A stretch of 64,000 nucleotides of DNA. It comes from Rhodamnia argentea. Lineage: Eukaryota > Streptophyta > Magnoliopsida > Myrtales > Myrtaceae. Position 1 is the stretch's first letter. Each line of letters begins with the position of its first letter. The stretch lies in the NCBI RefSeq assembly GCF_020921035.1, contig NC_063152.1, positions 9,996,001 to 10,060,000 on the forward strand, in the 5' to 3' direction. Below are positions 13,851 to 34,025 of the stretch, in pieces. The position numbers and the translations under genes are program-made. The notes below the pieces were generated by a model. The model was not told where the DNA came from, did no database searches, and saw nothing but the letters and a program-made list of their open reading frames with translations.

Positions 13851-14573
13851 TCAGAACACAATAAGGCAGAGTAGGCACCAACAGAAAAGGAAAACCGAAA
13901 CTCTGTTCAGTGATTTATCTGCCTGCATCTCCTGCCTTCTCAGCCTGGGGCTATGCCCCCCAACAAGGTGATAGGAGTGAGGGTAACCATACAAACTCAA
14001 CGAGTTGCCAAACACCCTCGCGTAAACCATCTCGCCAAACATACCCACCGTTGTATTCCGAATGCCCGTGCTTCCAAAGTTGAGCAACGATGATGAAGCT
14101 TCATTTTCATAACTGCTCAAAGGACCAGTATGGAAATGTTGGTCTTGATAAGGGTTTCGATATGGAAGCTGCTGAGTGGTCGGAGCTGCCGTAGATGCTG
14201 GAGCTTGAGTTCCACAAGCAGCTGGTCTCGGGGGTATGACCACAGCACGATTTGAAGACTTCCCTTCTAGCTCAAGTTCACTGGAGCAATGGCCACGGCC
14301 ATACAGGGGGACCATGGCTGTATGTGAAATCTCAGACTTGCAGACTGGGCATTGTGGGTGTTCATCTGAAGCAAGAGATGCGCTTTGTACATGGAGCCAT
14401 TTATAGATGCAGGGCCAGCAGTATAGGTGACCACAGAGGGTGATCACGGGTTCTTGGGCAGATTCCAGGCAGATATTGCAGTCGAAGGAGCCGATGCTAT
14501 TTCCAGGATCGATTGTCTCACTGTTGCCTAAGGTGGATTTCCATTCCTTGGCAAAATACTGCTCCAAGACCAT
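13851..14573 (-). CDS. RMA1: RING-type E3 ubiquitin ligase with C-terminal membrane anchor (RMA1-like)
   Basis: Single coding exon of 240 codons. I chose the ATG at 14573, which gives MVLEQYF, the usual start of RMA proteins; the open frame runs further upstream but is not RMA-like there. Residues about 30-80 hold a C3HC4 RING: CNICLESAQEPV, then TLCGHLYCWPCIYKWL, then CPVCKSEI, with all zinc ligands present. VPLYGRG follows, a conserved RMA motif. The middle is Pro/Ala/Ser-rich. Near the end RRQEMQADKSLNR precedes a hydrophobic tail (VFLFCWCLLCLIVF) that serves as a tail anchor. Family role: ER-membrane E3 ligases acting in ER-associated degradation and, in some species, aquaporin trafficking. 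Length matches the family (about 240-250). No defects are seen. Confidence 0.9.
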   Translation of the reverse strand: MVLEQYFAKEWKSTLGNSETIDPGNSIGSFDCNICLESAQEPVITLCGHLYCWPCIYKWLHVQSASLASDEHPQCPVCKSEISHTAMVPLYGRGHCSSELELEGKSSNRAVVIPPRPAACGTQAPASTAAPTTQQLPYRNPYQDQHFHTGPLSSYENEASSSLLNFGSTGIRNTTVGMFGEMVYARVFGNSLSLYGYPHSYHLVGGHSPRLRRQEMQADKSLNRVSVFLFCWCLLCLIVF

Positions 14574-17217
14574 GGATCTTTTCGAACAAATTTTGTTTAG
14601 GGACAAAAGGAGTCTGGGATTGACAAGGGAGAAAGAGAAGTTAAGAGACAGAAGTCCAATGTTGCTAGGAACGAAGCGAATGATATTACCCTCAAAACGC
14701 ATAGAATACACCGACGCTTTTCAACCTTTATTGGATCTGTCTAAAACTATGCCAAGAAAGCAAACAAGAAGACCCCACAAATTCATTGGGAGACATGAAA
14801 AAGGGCCAAAATGAGGATGCACCTCAGGAAAGAAAGCGAAATGGAGGGCCCACAACATGCTTTAAGCTGAAATTTCAAATAAAGACACTCAAGACAGGCT
14901 ATCTAGAATACAGTTACTGTAAATGCAGAAACTGGACCTGTAGCCCCTGTGCAAGAACCTTTTCATATGTCCGTTCTTTTTCAGAATTTTCCATCTTCCA
15001 CAAATTTTTTTTACGTCCACTTCTCCCCAAAGACATGCTTAGGATGGGCATGAAAACACTTCAGAAATTACATTTCTCTGCCAAAAGCCCATATGGCGGA
15101 GAAATGTGTTTGATAAAAACCTGATCGAAGTAGAAATCCGTTTGGTAAAAAAATTGACTTATGGTAGGATTTTTCATTTCCGGTAAGATTTTTCACTTCT
15201 GATCGGATTTTTGGCTAATTTTGAGAAGTAAAAATTTTAATTTCTCGGCTCCGAGAATCACTTCTTGGACTACACCCACCTCCGCCAACCATTGTTGCTG
15301 CGACCGCCGGCCACCGATCACAGCAGCTGCGGCCGCCGGCCATCGCCCACCCACCGCCGCCGACCGCCGCCAACCACCGCCGACCGCCGCCAACCACCGC
15401 CGACAGCCGCCGCCGACCACCGCCACTGTCGACCATCGCCGCCGAAAATTTTGTTAATAATGTTTCAAAAGTAGAAATTTTCAACCGTTATCAAACGAAT
15501 TTTTCTAATCAGAAGTCAATCTGGAGCAGAAGTAGAAAAATCAACTTCTACTTTTGAGGAGAAGTAAAGAAATCAACTTCTGATCAGAAGTTGATTTCTC
15601 ATGGAGAAGTGTTTTCGTGCGCACCCTTATAGAGCTTTATCGTAGTGCTTTTATACCGCGTCCACAAGTCAAATTATCCTAAATGTGCATCACACTAGAA
15701 TCCTTCCAAAATAAGTTACAAAAGTAGATAAGATCGTGCGTAAATAAAAAGAAAAGTCCAACTAGAGAAACATGTATTTGAAAGTCTGCTAAAAATTATT
15801 AAAGAAAAGGAGGAAAAAGTCAAATTTACATATTTGGAGGTTCTTGGCCAAAGAAGACTATCAATGCCGTTCACGACTTGTACTCCCATAATCCAAGTCC
15901 AGATTTCTCCTCTTCCACAAAATCACAGTGATGGTGCCAGACAGAGGACCGGGACAACTCAAAAGGACTTACTTGGAATTAACTAAGCACTAAACCTAAA
16001 CATTTAATTGTGGCCCTTCCACAATAATAAAGCACAAATTCAGAAACATACAATTACCCAGGAAAAATGCAGGCCTAACAAAAATGTTTCACAAGGTCTT
16101 TCCAGATCTCATCTTGTAGATATAAGCCTATAACCAGATGGAAAACGTGAACACATCTAGAAGCTATCTGTCATTTACATGTTGAATTCCTAATCAGAAC
16201 GAAAATTGATCACACTTGATTTCTTGTTTCGGTTTTCAAAAATATGTTTAGGAATATGTAGCTGGAATTCTGCACCGTCTTCGTCAAAGTTTCTAAATAG
16301 AACTCAGAAGGAAACGATTATTGTGCATAGGTTTAGACCTTTCCAAGTGTAGCAAATAACCACAATTCCATAAGGCAATAAATGCAATACAAAAGCTCCA
16401 AGCATTTGAAAATATTGAAGCAAGCAGAGAACAACTACACAAGATTCCTTTACCAAAAAAAGAAAACCTACACAAGATCCAACCCACAAGTTCAAAATTT
16501 TCTGCCTCACTTGGAATATCAAGTCTCTTCATCTAAATCACTTTATGAGAGATTGTTTGCGCCGTTCGTTTTATATCAATTCCTACTTCAGAACCGGACC
16601 GCAAACAATGGCATGACTCAGGTTGTTTCTCTCCAAAACATAAATATGAAATGGCAAAATTACGACCCAAAGACAAAGCGCAATCTGCCAAATAAACAGA
16701 AGACATACGGGCATACGCCTCCGGAGAATACTAAAGAAAATTCCCAACCGACGTTCCTGGACTCTTCCCCGTATAATTACTGTCCCAAAAAATGCTCAGC
16801 CGAAGATATTTTCCCGGTACAAGAGAACAAAGTTTAGGCCAATCCGACGACCCACTAGCGACCAGGAAACACCAACCCAGCCCGCAGATTCACAGAGCAC
16901 CATCACAAGACAAAGCTGGAAACGGAGCAGAAGGAGAATAAATTACTATTGACCTAACCTCTAGGGAAATCATTTTCTCTCAAAATGTTTGCGTCCGCAG
17001 GAGGAATTCTAACCCAATATCAAGGACCCAAAAGAAGCAGCATCATTCCGCAGAAGAAAGCCGATCAGAAGATCCGCGCCTCGAAAATTCTAGAAAGATA
17101 GCTACAAACGGAGGCTTTTTTTTTTTTTTCGCTTTTCCTGCCGGTCGATTTCTTCACACATCTCTCGACAGCACGTTAGCCTCTGCGCGCATGGATACAG
17201 AGAAGAAAGACACTCAC
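14574..17217. other. Upstream region of the RING gene, probably a leader intron carrying a MITE
   Basis: No coding sequence is recognised on either strand. If the GA-rich exon at 17218-17330 belongs to the RING gene, most of this span is a minus-strand 5'-UTR intron. A possible acceptor on the minus strand (CTTTCCTGAG) lies near 14823. A MITE occupies 15040-15629. The remainder is AT-rich with short chance ORFs. Confidence 0.4.
15040..15629. mobile_element. hAT-like MITE with GC-rich core
   Basis: The left end reads AGGATGGGCATGAAAACACTTC. The reverse complement of the right end reads AGGGTGCGCACGAAAACACTTC, so the termini are imperfect inverted repeats of the hAT style. Subterminal sequence is rich in GAAGT/ACTTC motifs in both orientations. 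The core (about 15270-15440) is a GC-rich run of CCGCCGACC/CCGCCAACC-like units. No transposase reading frame is present. A clear 8-bp target duplication was not found, so exact boundaries are approximate. Confidence 0.6.
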
Positions 17218-17280
17218 CAGAAGACAAAACGACGCAGCACGACGACCATTCGGACCGAGCAATTGGAGCTACGACGGCGC

Positions 17281-17317
<37 letters not shown>

Positions 17318-17330
17318 GCGGTCTTATACT
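17218..17330 (-). other. Candidate non-coding first exon with GA microsatellite
   Basis: On the minus strand a CT-rich tract (GA repeat at 17284-17314 on +) is followed by about 65 bases and then a consensus donor, CTTCTG|GTGAGTG, at 17217. This looks like a plant 5'-UTR exon next to its promoter. The only minus-strand coding gene downstream is the RMA1-like gene 2.6 kb away, so it is the likely owner; this is inference. Confidence 0.4.
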
Positions 17331-17439
17331 CTGAAGCACAGGGGATCTTCTTCTCCAGTGCGGGCCCCACCCACGCACTAACTCCGGTACTGTTTTACAA
17401 AAGTAGAAAGATGGACGCAACTAATTTCGAATTTCGAGC

Positions 17440-17770
17440 TAGTATGCGACATCATTTATAGACTTTTAATTGAACTTTAGTGGAATATACAACGCCATCT
17501 CCGAATCTTTAATTTGTTCAAGCGGTCACTGGACTTTTTATATATGCTCAATTTAATCACTAAACTATGTGAAAATATTCAATTCATATAACTCATGGAC
17601 TAAATTGAATAATAGTTAAGGGGCTAAATTGAAAATGTACTAAAATTTCAAAGGTCATAATGAACAAATTAAAAATTCAAAGATCACGTTACATGTTAGG
17701 TTAAATATCAATAACCATAATAAATAAATTAAAAGTTCATGAATTACAATTTTTTGAAGGAGAAATGATA
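17440..17770. repeat. Fold-back repeat, AT-rich
   Basis: Phrases of the type 'TTTAATTTGTTCAA' and 'CAATTTAATCACTAAACTATGTGAAA' in the left half recur as reverse complements in the right half ('AACAAATTAAAAATTC', 'GGACTAAATTGAATAATAG'). This gives a loose long inverted repeat. The same family appears at 57470-57790. No coding capacity. Confidence 0.4.
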
Positions 17771-18350
17771 TAACGTTAATGAATTTCACCGTAGGTAGGT
17801 CTTCCATTTTTGTATCCACATATTCTAGCTTTCCATCCAATTTCTTCAAAGAGAGCAGCAATCCAGTATTCATCGCTATCCTCGTGATTCATTTTAGGAA
17901 GATGCTGGAAAATTTCTTTAAGAAAAAATTCAGAAATTATTTATGTCATCAATCCTATGAAATTGTGAATCCAAAATCGATGATTTGCAAATTTAGGGAC
18001 TGGATTTAATATTTAGTAATATCTCAAGGACTAATGTTGAATGAATTAAAAATGCAAGGTCGTTTTAACATTTTATTCTTCCGTCCTTAAGGGGCATTTG
18101 TATAAATTGCATAACCCGCAAACTCTGTTTTGTCTTTTGTTTTGCAGTTTCGTCCTCCCATGCAATTTCTTCGAACGTGATGCCCTTTTAGTCTTTTTGA
18201 CACATCTTTTTCCTCCTCCAGTTCAGAATTTTCTTCAACAGCAAGAGTACTTCCGTAAACGTAACTCCTGGATCACGACCGCCTGCCGTCGGTTCCTAGA
18301 AATCTAGGGGGATTAAAGTCTTCGAGCGATTACTCCGGTGCAGAAGTTAT
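17771..18350. other. Intergenic, nothing recognised
   Basis: AT-rich spacer continuing the dispersed-repeat style of the preceding segment ('GGACTAATGTTGAATGAATTAAAAATGCAAGG' is split across it). The end near 18350 is about where the 3' UTR of the minus-strand LOL-type gene may stop. Confidence 0.4.
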
Positions 18351-18882
18351 TCTCAGGGTAAAAGTCTGAGATTAGTCAGGCAAGAACTAAAACATCCGCA
18401 TGTACTTAAGGGACTGACTCGTTCTACTAATCGCTGCTTAAATGACTTGTAGGAAGCAGCAAAAACATCTCGCACGACAAGAATCTCTGACTGATATCCT
18501 CTGAGACTGCAGATCTGGCTACAGGGACCTTTCGAGTTCCCGGAGAGCATTTGGTTAGAGGCAGCAAAATGCGGACAAGAAATGGAGTCCGAAACACGTG
18601 CGCGGGGTTAGTGCAGATGCAAAGAATTTGCCTTCGTTTCTCGGGGATGTTAACATCTGCACAAGAAGCATAAACAGATTTTTATAGCAGTCCCGTACAA
18701 CGATAGAAGCCGCATAATAATAAGGCATAACTGAGTTCCAACAGCGGAAGTGTAAACCCAGATTAAGGATAACAGCCAGCAAATGGAGATCCAGTATGTG
18801 GATGACACAAAAAACTTGCACTTGCACCGGAAAAAGTTTTCAGAACATAGAACTACCTGCCGAAGTGAAGATCTGTGTGAGC

Positions 18883-21800
18883 TCATAAAGCGACTGAACT
18901 GGGAGGGGGAAGTTTCCCCTGCTGTACGGACCATGGAGGCCTTTTGTTGTGCTCCTAGCGATACAGATTAAGACACAGGTTAAGACCTTAGCATTAGCAA
19001 GACAAGTTCGCCTTGACGTACATAAGAGGACTGATGCTTGAAAACAACAAAGACACGTATCAAATCTTTCGCGCAAGTACCAGTTCATGTCAATGGTGAT
19101 ACTGTCCTATAGAGAGAAAGTAACTTTTGTTGCCTCATCATTTTACATAGTTTCAAGCAAAAGGGAAGTTAAGGAAAGGACAGTATTAGTTGTCAATTTG
19201 AGGCTATCCAAGAGTGAACAGAAACAGGAATAACAGCCTCCCACTCAACAAATCTATTACAGCTAACTCATACAAGTATCTAATTGAACTCAGGTGTCAA
19301 ACGAACATTGGCCCATGGTTAGAAAGGAAATATACAAATGTAATTCTTTCATGTTCACAAACCAAAAATTCATCAACGTGAAATATTTCCAGTCACATAA
19401 GTGGTTATGTATGCCCTAAAGGGACCCTAGGAACTTGGGATTCTACTAACACTGATGTTTACCATGGGAATGCACTCAATTGATGATGGAAGTTAAAGGT
19501 ATATCTGCCAAGCAAGGTCACACAAAATTATTCAAGCTAACAGCGTGCATACCCCAATTTCTGTCACAGAACGGCAGGCGGAACACTTGACTGCTGGAGC
19601 GCCACATGGGTACATAAGCAACATCGCACAAGTACTACACTTGACTTGTCCAACCTGATGCTCTGACAGAGGGAATGAAGATAATACTTCATTTTTTAGT
19701 AGGACAAAGGCATATATCACTGAATAACAGAAAGAAAATTCTAGCCAGACTAGACTCAACTATACAGTGGTAGGAACACCATAATTTATTTTCGACTTCG
19801 AACAACTTCAGCTTCAACAACTGAATTGTTTTGTCTCTTCTTCAATTATGCTATTCTTGCAACGGAATTATGACAGATTTAGCAATGCAAATTAAAAGAG
19901 GAATTGCTGATTGGTTGTATCCCTCCATCATATTATTACGCAATAAGATTCATACAAATGTGGCAAAAGCTGCAGAGTTGGAGGCAAAATTTTAATTTGG
20001 GGGGGACTATCCTGTAAACTCAAGACATGCTAACAACCAGCTTCTTAACACTTATAGTATGGTATATCACCAAGGCTCCTATTTTCTTTATCCAGCAGAC
20101 TCAACTTGAGTCGCTTGACCACCAATAACTACTTACTTTTGAACTCTTCCAGTTCAAGAAAACCAAGGCACATAGTGAGGCACCAAAGGAGCTCCGTTTG
20201 GAAATTCAAGTGAATTTTTAAAAAATTCTTAACTAGGAGACGACATGTTACAGGCAGAAACAGGTCTCTTCTTGAAAGCTTATTCTTCATTCAGGATCAG
20301 ACTCGAGCTGGTTCAGTCTACAATAATTTCTCTAATGGTTTCCATAGAGAGTATTTCCTATTTTAAAAACTTTTGCATCCAAGCATCGAGGAAGAAGAAC
20401 AGTCGTAATTGCATCAATTGTCATCACAACGATATGTCCAGCATGAATACATCACGCATACATAAAGCAAGTCAAAGAAATTTAAGCTCCTATAAAACAG
20501 TATTGTTCCTCGACCTACATCTACAATGCCGCACATCTATCTTTGACTCCCTCTTCCTACCACAACCCAATCTCACTAATCCCGTCCCCTTTCTAAAAGA
20601 AAAGGCAAAAGGTTAATATCCAGTATAACATGATAAGGCACGAAACAATCCTATGTCCCATATGTAACACAGCAATTCTGCATAAACCAACATGCCATTT
20701 GCAAATTCCAAGAAGAAACTGCAGTGTCATGAAACATATAGCACTAACAGTCTGACGACATATTTTTACTGCAATGAAAAGTCAAACTTAAACTTGAACC
20801 AGTCATGGCATTGTCGAGAGGATATAACACTGTACAGCTCAGAACATAGTCACATACTAATGAGTTCTTTTAGCTCTGTGAAGTAGAAATATAGGGAGTA
20901 ACTAGGTATGGGTCCACATCTGCCATTACACAAACCATATGAGTTTGAATTCCTGTTTTAGCATAGCTCTTGAAAGGAGAAAAGGACAGATGACGATAAA
21001 GTTAATAAAGATTAAGAGATAAAACCTTCCAACACGAAGTTAATTGTCTTGCAGCATAAGCATTGGACATATTTGGCTCCTGGCTGATATGAAAGCAATC
21101 TTTGGCAGGAACCACAAACCATTTGAGCCATTTCTGCAGCATAATTGTCTTAATAAGACATCAAGCATCAAGATGGTGTCGTGATTGCATGGACAACTAG
21201 CAGATATGAGCATCCAAAACATGACTGGACTGCAAAAGAGGTCTATGAGTTTGATTTGCCTAATCTTATGTCTACAAACAACGACCTGATAGCAGAGTAC
21301 AACGGTATGATAAAGAAGTACAACCATGGTCAGCATGAAAAAAAGCACTCTTCTCTTTGCTTAAACAACCAGTTCTTACCAAAGAAATGGTGAAAGAACA
21401 ATCCATAAGCTGGCTGTTTCCTGATTTTGTATTACAAAGATGACCATCCAGAGCATGAGGAACCATCATTTCACGAATTTTTCTCAATAGGGCTGGCAGT
21501 TGCATATCAACCTCACCAAATTGTGCCCAGATAATGCAGAAGACAAATAAATGAATAAAAAAGACAGACAAAACAGTAAAAGAAGAAACAAACACGAAGC
21601 CACTCTAAGCTCTCGAATATGTGAACAACAAGAATGCCCCCAAAACCACCAATCAGACGTTCATCTTGCAAATAAGCCACTGAGACGAGCTATGATCTCC
21701 ACAAGAAACCTATGCATCAGAACCAAACAGGTATCGCGACTGGTGAAGTGACAGTACCAATCAAATGAATCATAAATGTCTAGTTTCATCTCCATGAATA

Positions 21801-23000
21801 GGTAACTCAAACTTAGGAAAGGACTGTCCATTAGATCAGCTCAACCGTCCAAGCAATGACGAAGTGAAAATCACCTCTTGATACGAACTTAAGAGAATCA
21901 AAATGACGCCATAGAGCACAAGCTAAAGCAACTACCACGCATAAAAGAAGGAACTTGAGATACGGTCGACCACACTGACCTAAGGTACGGCTACGAGGCT
22001 GCTGGGCTGACGGCATTAACGTGGACAGCGCTGGCTGTGGCGACTTAGAGGCGGCCTCCGCCGGCACCGGTTCCCAACCAGGAGGTGCGTCATCGCCCTC
22101 TCGCTCTTCTTCCACAACTCGTTCACTTCTCATACCCTCGCTCCCCGGTTTGATTGAGCGATGAGGAACGCTTCCCCAACCAGGAGGCGGACCGTCCTCC
22201 TCCATTTCTTCTTCCTTCGCTTTCTCTCCTATCCCATTTTCTTCCGCGGCTTCTTCGCTCTCAATTCTCTCACTTTGCGGCTCGAGCGAAGAATGAGGAT
22301 CGATTCCCCAACCAGGAGGCGGACCGTCCTCCTCCACCTCTTCTTTCTTCGCTTTCTCTCCTATCGCGTTCTCTTGCGCGGCTTCTTCGCTGTCAATTCT
22401 CTCACCACGCGGCTCGACCGAACAATGAGGATCTATTCCCCAACCAGTTGGCGGACCGTCCTCCTCCACTTCCTCGATTTCCTCGCTCTTCACCATTCTC
22501 TCACTTGGTGGCTCGATCGGACAATGAGGATCGATTCCCCAACCAGGAGGCGGACCGTCCACTTCCTCCTTCGCTCTCTCTTCCGTCGCTCTTCCTCCTT
22601 CCGCCACTGCTTTGCTGTCGATCCGCTCGCTTCCCGATTCGACCCAGGGACGAGCACTGGCTTCCCAACCAGGAGGCGGACCGTCCTCTTCCTCTTCTCC
22701 CACCGCCCTCTCTTCTTCCACATACCCAACTGGTTCGGTTTCCATCCCCTCGCTTTGCGATCCGATCGACGGACAAGCAGCGGCTTCCCAACCGGGAGGT
22801 GGACCGTCTGCTTGTTCCCTCTCTTCGGCTTCATTCGGTTGTTCCTTCTGTTCTTCTTCCTCCACTTTCATGGCCACGCCGGTGTTGTTTCTCGCGGAGC
22901 GAGGTGATGTTGGCAATGGCGGAGTGGGTCTGGACTCCCATCCTGGAGGCGGTCCTTCTTCTTCCTCCTCCACCTCGTCTTTGGGCATTCCTTCTTCCAT
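18883..23000 (-). CDS. LSD1-type zinc-finger protein (LOL-like) with repeated PPPGW motifs
   Basis: Four coding exons on the minus strand, 23000-21980, 21133-21026, 19662-19553 and 18954-18883, join in frame to 436 residues and a TGA. All junctions have GT-AG borders. Exon 1 encodes about 340 residues that are strongly acidic and contain eight PPPGW-like motifs (six exact, one PPTGW, one DAPPGW). Four of them are followed by a GIDPH/GSVPH-like stretch. Exon 2 carries the first LSD1 zinc finger (MVCGSCQRLLSYQPGAKYVQ, then CLCC). Exon 3 carries the second (VKCSTCAMLLMYPCGAPAVK, then CSAC). Exon 4 gives a short basic/proline tail starting EHNKRPPW. Family knowledge: LSD1/LOL proteins regulate programmed cell death and defence. 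A CT microsatellite at 23025-23055 lies in the 5' UTR. Minus-strand sequence down to about 18350 is probably 3' UTR. Confidence 0.85.
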
Positions 23001-23021
23001 GAGCTCTTGGGATTCCGCTCT

Positions 23022-23055
<34 letters not shown>

Positions 23056-23058
<3 letters not shown>

Positions 23059-25028
23059 AGTAGCGAAATTGAAATACCTGCACAGTGACGACGGCAGCCA
23101 AAGCCAAACCCGACGCGACGCCCCATTTCCTTGGCCCGGCCCAAACTCAATCGCAGTTACATCCGGTTCACCCGAGTGAACCGGAGTCAGTCTTTCCGGC
23201 GCCATAATTAAATTCGCTCTCAGACAGACACAAACACTCTTCAAGGCCTTAATCTTGTGTCATATCTAACACCCTCCGACATATGACAGACTCGTGATCA
23301 GCACTCCAGACATACGACACGCGAGTTCAACATCCCAATATGCCATTTCGTCATGCATGAGATTAATTTTAAGCATTTTTAATAAACTAAGGGTCATAAT
23401 ATAAATTTATTAAAAATATATATGTTTAAGTCATATATCTTATCATCCTAAAATTAATATACCCAGCTAGCAACAAAAAAAAAAAAAAACTAATCGTCAT
23501 TGACATCTTTATATACATGATAATTTACCATGTACATATAAAAATATACATTTTATATACGTGTCTCAACATGTCGAAATTCTTTATTTCTCAAAAAATA
23601 ACGTGTTGGTGTATCGTGTTATGTCATGTCACGTATCGCATATCAGTATCAATGCTACTTAAGTCAAAAGTATAATATCATCAATGTGGAAATTCCACCG
23701 GACTAATAAAGGATTCATCATCTTCCCGAGGGATCACATAGAGTACATATCGAAAAGGGGACTCGAAATTTTCTGAAATACTAAAGCTCCGACAACTAGA
23801 TTCGATTGATGTATTTTCTCAGTTATTTTTTTTTTAAAACATATTAATTTCTCATGAGTTCCCACTTGGAAGAGTGAGTCCATTTGGGTTTATACACCTA
23901 AAGCCATGACTAGTGTTGCGAATATCGGACCATTTCTAATCGCTCAATTGATCAAATAAAAAAAAAAAAAAAATCGGCTCAATCTAGTTTAAACTTCACA
24001 CGGCATAGAAATGGGATCCCGTCGCTGCAGATCGGCTTGAAAGCAATAGCCACGACCGCACAAGGAAGATCCGTGGCGGGAATGGACGATCGGCCGAATG
24101 GCGCGAACGGAATGATGATGACAGATTGCAATTGGACTGTTAACATGGAGTGAAAAATGTAAGGGAATGTACTTACGTCTTGCCAATTAAATCCATCTAT
24201 TAATTTTGATCAAAAATCACTAATATAGACATCAACCGTCTTACAAAATACGATAAACACCGACATGTATAATATTTAATAATATTTTGATATTCTTTTC
24301 TAATTACTTTTTTTTTCTTTTTATTCTATCCTTCTTTTTTTCATGTTTCCCTCTGCCGACTCAAACGAGAGTTATTTTTTTTTTCTTGTCTTTTTCTTTT
24401 TTCCCTGTTTCCCTCCACTGGCCTCAAGCGAGAGCAGCCTTTGCCAGATCGGGCAATAGCCCACAAGCCAAAGCGAGAGCTGACCAACGAAAGAAAAAAG
24501 AAAAAATAAATAAGCCAAAAGAATATCAAGATGTTATTAAAAATTACTCATGTCAACACTAGTCATGTCAATAATTTCTGATCAAAATTGACCGGATAAA
24601 CGCAATTGACGAAAATATTTTAAGACTCAATTGACATAATTATAAGACTTAAAACTGAATTGATAAAAATGTAATATATTTCAAGACTCTTTTGATAAAT
24701 TTCCCCAAGTCTTGAATGTAAGGGAAATTTTGTCTTCGCTCGGTAGATTGATTGAGCTGATCATACAATTTCTTTTCCTAGGTAGAATTTAGTCTTTTAG
24801 ACAAACAAACAAGAATTTACTTCAAACTGAACACTGAGGCCTTCCGTTACGGGGACATCTCCTTACCGAGAAGAACCCGAGTTACTCATTACAGATAATT
24901 AAGCAGAAGAAAACACATGAACTTCTGCGTCTGCTTGCAGTGAACTGGATTTTCAGACTTATATAACGGACAAGGCCATAGAAAACAGTAGCGCTTGCCG
25001 AATGAAATGAAATTTCGACGCCCCGAGT
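23056..25028. other. Intergenic region between the LOL-like gene and NRPB2
   Basis: The left part includes the 5' UTR and promoter of the LOL-like gene. The last 200 bases should contain the NRPB2 3' UTR. The middle is AT-rich with poly-A/T runs. Short ORFs lack domains and I support no gene here. Confidence 0.55.
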
Positions 25029-33100
<8,072 letters not shown>

Positions 33101-33307
33101 GGGGTCGCGAGCTCGAAACCCTAGTTGTCCTTCAATTTTTTTGCGCTTCGGATTGGGCTTGTGTTAACGGTCCGAGTTCAGAGTGAGTTCGTTCAAAGGA
33201 GCTCGATTCTTGGGGGGAAGTTCTTCGCAGCTCAGCTGTCGCTCGCTCGCGATCGTGCGCAGAGAGACCACGAGTCCCAAAAGTGAAAACAGCGCGAGGT
33301 GAGCGGG

Positions 33308-33315
33308 TATTTATA
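33308..33315 (-). promoter_or_regulatory. TATA box of NRPB2
   Basis: The minus strand reads TATAAATA about 210 bases upstream of the NRPB2 ATG, inside an otherwise GC-rich stretch. Position and sequence fit a TATA box with a 5' UTR of roughly 180 bases. Confidence 0.55.
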
Positions 33316-33663
33316 GACGGCGCGGCGCTTGTGGAGACGGACAGAAGGTCAACTATTCTGGGAAGGGCGGTGGACTATACCGTGCCCGGTTTATTTTGTG
33401 GAAAATATTTTTATTTTAAAAGTATTATTTTCGAAATTATATTTTCACAGGAAAAGTGATTATTATTTTTCTAACTAAAGGGATATGCACCACCCCGTAT
33501 ATTATAAGTTTACACAACCTATTGACCAAATTTTAAATAAGGTTTTGCTGAATTAAACTTTCATGACGTGCTTAATTCTATTTATTATGATATGTCTTGA
33601 GCATTTTTTCCTTAAGGTTGAAATAAGCTCCCTAATGAAAAAAAAAATAGTTTAGTTTTTAGG

Positions 33664-34025
33664 GCAAAAGCCACATAGAAACCACAAACTATGTCAAAGT
33701 GTGACGTATTTACCGTAAAAATATTTTTATGACGCAAAAAATTCCAAACTTATGCTTGTGTGGTGCATTTATCTTTCGTCGAAGTTCCGTTAACGAGGAC
33801 TTTTGAAAATCTGCATACATAGGCACTAGAAAGCGAACGATTTTGACATAACGCTCACGTGACTTAAATGACATGAAAACATTATTGTTTCGACTAAAAA
33901 CCATCTAACAAAACCTTAACGAAGGGTAAACATGTCGCATAAGCATAAGTCTTTTGGTTTTTTATATCACAAGAAAAAAATTTAAGTTAAATGCGACATT
34001 GTTTGAGACATCGATCCTTGGAAAA
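33664..34025. mobile_element. Fold-back MITE upstream of NRPB2
   Basis: The left arm includes 'CCAAACTTATGCTTGTG' and 'CTTTCGTCGAAG'. The right arm, reverse complemented, reads 'CCAAAAGACTTATGCTTATG' and 'CCTTCGTTAAGG'. Further matching blocks extend to both ends, so most of the ~360 bp folds back on itself. No coding capacity. Termini and target duplication are not resolved. Confidence 0.5.

Noticed and set aside
15193..15484. Gly/Ala/Trp-rich and Pro/Ala-rich ORFs on both strands
   Set aside because: They arise from the GC-rich repeat core of a MITE.
22154..23088. Long plus-strand ORFs (up to 282 codons) opposite the LOL-like exon
   Set aside because: Shadows of the repetitive acidic exon on the other strand; low-complexity and repeat-driven, with no domain.
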